The position numbers and the translations under genes were made by a program. A DNA stretch of 64,000 nt from J014 sp964486055 (GTDB lineage: Bacteria; Acidobacteriota; Blastocatellia; Pyrinomonadales; Pyrinomonadaceae), in contig CAZALE010000006.1 of the NCBI GenBank assembly GCA_964486055.1, forward strand, positions 144,218 to 208,217, in the 5' to 3' direction. The notes below the pieces were generated by a model, which saw only the letters and a list, made by a program, of their open reading frames with translations, had not been told where the DNA came from and made no database searches. Below, one piece after another: positions 60,525 to 64,000 of the stretch; the stretch's first letter is position 1; each line of letters starts with the position of its first letter.

Positions 60525-62359
60525 CTCTTTCTGCAGAGAAAATAAATTCGGTTCCTAACCTACCTGGTGTCTACATCTACAAAGATGAGGGGGGCAAAGT
60601 TTTATACGTTGGTAAGGCTAAAAACTTGCGAAATCGAGTCCGCCAATATTTCCAATCAACCAGCCAACAGAGCATAAAAATCCGGGAATTAGTCAGGCGC
60701 ATAGCAGATTTAGAGTTTATAGTAGTGGACAATGAGACGGAAGCACTCGTTTTGGAATCGAATTTAATAAAAAAACATAAACCTCGCTTCAATGTTTTGC
60801 TGAAAGATGACAAACAGTATCCACATATTAAGTTGACTAAAGAGAGATTCCCGCGGGCTATCATAACAAGAAAGATTACAAAGGATGGCGCAAGCTATTA
60901 CGGGCCTTTCTTACCAGCATCCATGGCACGTAGCATTCTTAGCCTCATAAACAGATCTTTTCAATTGCGAACATGCGATATAGACATCGATGGAAAGATG
61001 CCTCGCCCATGCTTAGAGTATCATTTAAAACGCTGCTTAGCTCCTTGTGTTGCCGGCCTTTGTAATGAAGAAGAGTACAAGCAAGCTGTTCGCGAAGTGA
61101 AAATGCTCCTTGAAGGCAAAAACAAGGAACTATTAGCAGAGTTAGAGGAGAAAATGTGGCGCTTCGCCGAAGAGCAAAAATATGAACTTGCTGCTAAGTA
61201 TAGGGATCTGAGAGCTACTGTTCTGGCGCTCGCAGAACAACAAAAAATGGCTGTAGCCTCGGACAAAGATATTGACGTATTCGGATTTTACAGAGAGGAT
61301 CAGCGCTTAGCTCTTCAACTTTTTACTGTCCGCGACGGTAAGGTTGTTGGAAGGCGCGAGTTTTTCTGGGAAGATTTAGATCCAGACTCATTCGACGCCT
61401 CTGAATTTTTGAGTAATATTCTTACTCAATATTACTTATCGGGCTATATTCCGTCCGAAATTCATCTTCCATGCGATATAAATGATAGAGAGATACTACA
61501 AAAAGTCCTCACCGAGAGAAAGGGTAAAAAAGTTAAAGTGCTCGTACCAAAACGAGGTAGAAAAAGCGATATGATCGAGCTAGTAGAGCAAAATGCAAAA
61601 ATAGCTTTTGAAACTAGATTCAGAATCCTCAAAGCTGATACTAAAAAGATCCTAGAAGAACTTCAAGAAATCCTAGAATTAGTAAATATCCCCGAAAGAA
61701 TAGAATGCTTCGACATTTCGAATATTTCCGGCGCAGAAAATGTAGCTGGAATCACAGTTTTTGAACATGGAAAGCTTGCAAGAGAAGAAATTCGACGAAT
61801 CAAAATCAAATCTGTAGATGGCGCTAATGATTTTGCTTCAATTAGTGAGGCCGTCTTCAGAAGATATAGAAGATTACTAGAGGAAAATAAACCACTGCCA
61901 CAGCTTATTTTGATTGACGGCGGTAAAGGCCAAGTAAATGCAGCATTATCAGCATTATCCGAACTCAATCTAAGCATGATACCTGTCGTCGGTATAGTTA
62001 AGCCACCGGGAAAACACAGCAAAATTTCGCATTTGATAAAAGCTGGAAAGACAGAGCCAATAAAATTCGATATGTCTATACCAGCCTTGCGCTTTGTCCA
62101 TCAAATACGCGATGAAACCCATAAAATCGCCGTTGAATATCATAGAAAACGCAGGCAAATTAGAGATCTGACTTCCGAACTGACTGCCATAGATGGGGTA
62201 GGTGAAATTAGAAAAGTCAGATTGCTCAGAAATTTTGGCTCCATCGAGCGAATATCGAAAGCATCTATAGAGGAACTCAGACCCTTCGTAGGAGAAAAGA
62301 CTGCCCGCGCTATCGTCGAGTATTTTCAACAAAAAAATCATTCTGATAAAGCCCAATAA
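60521..62359 (+). CDS. uvrC: UvrABC excinuclease subunit C
   Basis: A 612-residue UvrC. N-terminal GIY-YIG nuclease domain (PGVYIYKDEGGKVLYVGKAK), Cys-containing linker (ARPCLEYHLKRCLAPCVAG-like), UvrB-interaction motif around residues 205-240, RNase H-like endonuclease domain (EIECFDISNISG region, LILIDGGKGQVNAAL) and C-terminal helix-hairpin-helix (IDGVGEIRKVRLLRNFGS, LRPFVGEKTARAI). It makes both incisions in nucleotide-excision repair with UvrAB. Last gene of the operon; it ends 72 bp before the scaffold gap. Confidence 0.96.
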   Translation: MTLSAEKINSVPNLPGVYIYKDEGGKVLYVGKAKNLRNRVRQYFQSTSQQSIKIRELVRRIADLEFIVVDNETEALVLESNLIKKHKPRFNVLLKDDKQYPHIKLTKERFPRAIITRKITKDGASYYGPFLPASMARSILSLINRSFQLRTCDIDIDGKMPRPCLEYHLKRCLAPCVAGLCNEEEYKQAVREVKMLLEGKNKELLAELEEKMWRFAEEQKYELAAKYRDLRATVLALAEQQKMAVASDKDIDVFGFYREDQRLALQLFTVRDGKVVGRREFFWEDLDPDSFDASEFLSNILTQYYLSGYIPSEIHLPCDINDREILQKVLTERKGKKVKVLVPKRGRKSDMIELVEQNAKIAFETRFRILKADTKKILEELQEILELVNIPERIECFDISNISGAENVAGITVFEHGKLAREEIRRIKIKSVDGANDFASISEAVFRRYRRLLEENKPLPQLILIDGGKGQVNAALSALSELNLSMIPVVGIVKPPGKHSKISHLIKAGKTEPIKFDMSIPALRFVHQIRDETHKIAVEYHRKRRQIRDLTSELTAIDGVGEIRKVRLLRNFGSIERISKASIEELRPFVGEKTARAIVEYFQQKNHSDKAQ

Positions 62360-62431
62360 CTCGTAGCTTCGCCCTTTGTGATGCCACTATTGAAAGGAAT
62401 TCTGGCGTAAACGTAGAAGCGATGACCAAGA

Positions 62432-62531
62432 NNNNNNNNNNNNNNNNNNNNNNNNNNNNNNNNNNNNNNNNNNNNNNNNNNNNNNNNNNNNNNNNNNNNN
62501 NNNNNNNNNNNNNNNNNNNNNNNNNNNNNNN
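62432..62531. other. Run of 100 unknown bases (scaffold gap)
   Basis: Exactly 100 N, the default size used for gaps of unknown length in scaffolding. The sequence on the far side is visibly less AT-rich and has no clear continuity with the uvrC side, so the join may be wrong. Confidence 0.98.
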
Positions 62532-62703
62532 GTCTGTATTAGTTCGTTGTTCAATCTCTTGGACGATGTCACCAAAGGCGGCGGTACATCTGTCAATATC
62601 ACCCTGTAGACTGTGGGGACGGAGTTCTAATAGAACTCAGCAACTCGGTGGATATTATGGGTTCCGGTACTGCGTTTCATGCTTATTTCATTCTGATCTT
62701 CCT
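62532..62703. other. Unassigned segment after the gap
   Basis: About 170 bp between the gap and the attC-like hairpin. On the plus strand a frame entering from the gap ends ISSLFNLLDDVTKGGG...NITL and stop; on the minus strand only short frames. No family was recognised and no feature can be supported. Confidence 0.3.
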
Positions 62704-62752
62704 GCCTAGCGCTCACCATCAGCGGCGCGTCCGCTGCATGCTGTTATTAGAC
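62704..62752 (-). other. attC-like hairpin site (possible integron recombination site)
   Basis: On the minus strand the 49-bp site begins GTCTAAT and ends GCTAGGC, close to the R-box consensus pair RYYYAAC / GTTRRRY (GTTAGGC). Inside, CAGCGG and CCGCTG enclose a five-base loop; beyond one extrahelical G, CAT/ATG continues the stem, then partial pairing and an unpaired spacer lead to the outer boxes. The extrahelical base and box layout are hallmarks of attC. It lies 24 bp after the stop of the RibD/DHFR-like fragment, where attC sites normally sit. The core boxes each deviate by a base, so this is tentative. Confidence 0.4.
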
Positions 62753-62775
62753 AACACGATACATGCACAGCCGCT

Positions 62776-63057
62776 ACCGCACCCGCAAATAGCGGCAGAC
62801 TACTGCGCTAGTGCTCGTCCTTAGGACAGGGACAAGCTCGAACAGCAGTGGCTCAGCCCCATCGGAAAAAGCTTCTTTCCGCTGCCTATGACAATTGGCA
62901 CAACCGTGAGCACCAGCTCGTCCATCAGGTCGGCAGCGAGGAGTGATTGCACCATTGTAGGGCTGCCGTAGAAGCAGATGTATTCACCCGGCGAATCTTT
63001 TTCATAACGGGTCGCGTCATTCAGGTCTGGTTCAACCTGTTGTTCGGCAGCGTGCAA
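62776..63057 (-). pseudogene. RibD C-terminal/dihydrofolate-reductase-like fragment with frameshift
   Basis: Minus-strand reading gives YEKDSPGEYICFYGSPT, then MVQSLLAADLMDELVLT, VVPIVIGSGKKLFPMG: the C-terminal half of a RibD_C/DHFR-like protein (yyaP/yusL type). At the run of four C at 62857-62860 the frame breaks. Shifting by one base restores AEPLLFELVPVLRTST and a normal stop at 62776-62778. The N-terminal half is missing upstream, where another gene lies. Either a degraded gene or sequencing/assembly errors; it is not functional as read. Confidence 0.7.
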
Positions 63058-63059
63058 AG

Positions 63060-63620
63060 CTATAGGTTGATTCGATAACCGGCCAATAAAACATACATAT
63101 CTGGTGATGGAGGGGCGATAGTTAAACCAATCATGGGCCGCCGAATACCGCGTAATATCGTCATAATATCGACTCCGATTCCAATCTGGTCACCAATTTG
63201 TCTGGGGTTTGGAATCAACCCGCCGGATACTTGACTCAAACCGACAGTAGTAATCATCCTCGTTCGATAGCGACCTCGAAGCCGCATCGTCACGCCGTAA
63301 GCTGTTCGCTCTTCAACCAGGACGAATACTTGGCTCTGTGGACTATCTATAGCAGTTCCGAGATCAGTTCCCGACCATTGAAAAGATAGAACGAAAGCAC
63401 CATCACTATTAGTTTCAGTAGATAGATTCTGAAGAGGAGCCGGCATCTCAGTTGTTAAGCCACGACGCAGGGATCTAAGCCGATCCGACATACTGTCAGC
63501 ATCACTACTATACACCGGGAGTGGAAGATCGCCCCCACGAATCCAATCGAGTCCCACAACCGCTCCTTGTAATGGACGACCCGCTTGGCGCACGATACCT
63601 AAAATATGACCGCTATTCAT
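63060..63620 (-). CDS. Hypothetical protein with carboxypeptidase-regulatory-like fold
   Basis: A 186-residue protein. GIVRQAGRPLQGAVVGLDW near the start resembles the first strands of a carboxypeptidase-regulatory-like domain. The remainder is beta-rich and includes TNSDGAFVLSFQWSGTD and VFVLVEERTAYGVTMRL. No signal peptide. GGGGAG lies about ten bases before the ATG. No family name can be given. Its base composition differs from the genes before the gap. Confidence 0.55.
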   Translation of the reverse strand: MNSGHILGIVRQAGRPLQGAVVGLDWIRGGDLPLPVYSSDADSMSDRLRSLRRGLTTEMPAPLQNLSTETNSDGAFVLSFQWSGTDLGTAIDSPQSQVFVLVEERTAYGVTMRLRGRYRTRMITTVGLSQVSGGLIPNPRQIGDQIGIGVDIMTILRGIRRPMIGLTIAPPSPDMYVLLAGYRINL

Positions 63621-63703
63621 AACAATGTTTCTCCCCGCTCATTTTGTTAACTAATCCATAGAAAGCAACTATTGATTGAGCAGAAGCGTTCTGTCTAAAC
63701 AAC

Positions 63704-63789
63704 AAATTTCGTGTATTATCCAGAATTATTCTTGCTAACACCCCAAATTCGCGTATTATGCAGGCTTATACGGAATCATTCGGGATAAT
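63704..63789. repeat. Short direct and inverted repeats in AT-rich intergenic region
   Basis: 63704-63723 and 63745-63763 are near-identical direct repeats with core CGTGTATTATCCAG / CGCGTATTATGCAG. 63715-63731 (ATTATCCAGAATTATTC) and 63773-63789 (GAATCATTCGGGATAAT) are an imperfect inverted pair. The block lies between the hypothetical gene and the membrane-protein gene, upstream of the former on the minus strand, and could be a dispersed element or operators. Confidence 0.55.
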
Positions 63790-63821
63790 AACTTTATATG
63801 CAGATATAGATCTAACAGATT

Positions 63822-64000
63822 TCACCTTTTTTTGCAACAAACTATGGATAGAGCGAATGCGGATAGCAAGCCAGTACTTGCAAGGTAGCTTCTTGCTACC
63901 AAGACGAATATGCTACCGGCGCTGAATAGAAGCGCGCCCATGGTTACGAAATCCATGATGCCCCAGTTCACTTCTTCTGTGACCTGCATAGCAACCGACG
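63822..64000 (-). CDS. Partial small integral membrane protein (5' end outside window)
   Basis: On the minus strand a frame enters from the window edge and ends at 63822 (TGA). Its 58 visible residues start SVAMQVTEEVNWGIMDFV and continue with hydrophobic TMGALLFSAGSIFVLVA and TGLLSAFALSIV. AMQVTEEVNW followed by a membrane helix is a pattern seen in small bacterial membrane proteins of unknown function with 'VTDEVxW' loops. It is too short for a name. Confidence 0.5.
   Translation of the reverse strand, partial: SVAMQVTEEVNWGIMDFVTMGALLFSAGSIFVLVARSYLASTGLLSAFALSIVCCKKR

Noticed and set aside
62422..62709. Open frame running through the N-run
   Set aside because: Only open because N codons are translated as X; the sequence on both sides is unrelated and no family is recognisable.
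1..64000. CRISPR array, transposase or phage genes
   Set aside because: No regularly spaced direct repeats of 25-40 bp and no transposase, integrase or phage structural proteins were recognised on either strand.

Overview
The window looks like a chromosomal segment of an AT-rich acidobacterium, most likely class Blastocatellia. This is an inference from gene content, not a placement by search. The lineage clues are: an Oar-like TonB receptor and two other TonB receptors, two of the three with a clear carboxypeptidase-regulatory-like N-terminal domain; a secreted VWA protein of the acidobacterial 'VWFA-related' type; a large secreted protein ending in FG-GAP/VCBS repeats of the form DYDGDGKTD...FR...WY; and a TPR/Hanks-kinase gene pair. 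Housekeeping genes (murA, acpS, pgeF, aat, uvrC, rtcB, a CAT-anticodon tRNA) show that this is core chromosome. There is no phage, insertion sequence or CRISPR array up to about position 62430.

Layout. 1-3.5 kb: 3' truncated lytic transglycosylase-like gene (minus), then the 2Fe-2S and FAD subunits of a PaoABC-type periplasmic aldehyde oxidoreductase (plus). 3.7-9.8 kb, plus strand: murA, HIT protein, TPR lipoprotein, a free-standing B12-binding mutase subunit, cytochrome P450, DUF72 protein, TauE/SafE permease. 10-14.1 kb, minus: TPR protein, transmembrane Ser/Thr kinase, small zinc-ribbon membrane protein. 14.2-15.2 kb: VWA protein. 15.3-22.6 kb, minus: a seven-gene operon with a citrate-synthase-like (citryl-CoA lyase-like) protein, an HD-like protein, MmgE/PrpD, LeuC, LeuD and a succinyl/citryl-CoA synthetase-like pair whose beta subunit carries a C-terminal ferredoxin-like cluster domain. 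This is the most intriguing locus. 22.7-28.5 kb: two TonB receptors. 28.8-33.4 kb, minus: rtcB, then glutaminyl cyclase, SurA-like/DsbA-like fusion and BtuF-like protein. 33.5-39.6 kb: VOC protein (plus), then a minus-strand operon holding the molybdenum subunit and its maturation genes (XdhC, MocA), a methyltransferase and an alpha/beta hydrolase. 39.7-46.6 kb: SDR (plus), Oar-like receptor and DUF1906/VCBS protein (both minus). 46.9-51.9 kb: PilZ-like protein, secreted hypothetical protein, acpS, pgeF, DsbD-N-like protein, tRNA, type IV pilin-like protein, aat. 52.2-55.5 kb: inositol-phosphate synthase, WaaF-like heptosyltransferase, epimerase. 55.6-62.4 kb: a tight seven-gene plus-strand operon (meaB, mce, parvulin, MBL hydrolase, mtnP, BamD-like, uvrC).

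How the genes connect. The three subunits of the molybdenum hydroxylase lie in two places about 32 kb apart. The methylmalonyl-CoA pathway is likewise scattered: B12-binding subunit at 6.4 kb, MeaB and epimerase at 55.6-56.9 kb, large mutase subunit not in the window. Envelope functions recur: murA, lytic transglycosylase, WaaF, TonB receptors, SurA/DsbA/DsbD-like periplasmic folding factors.

Positions 62432-62531 are exactly 100 N, the usual scaffold gap. The 1.47 kb beyond it is less AT-rich, has a frameshifted RibD/DHFR-like fragment followed by an attC-like hairpin, a small secreted-type hypothetical gene, short repeats and a partial membrane protein. It may be an integron-like or otherwise foreign region, or a scaffolding error joining another organism.
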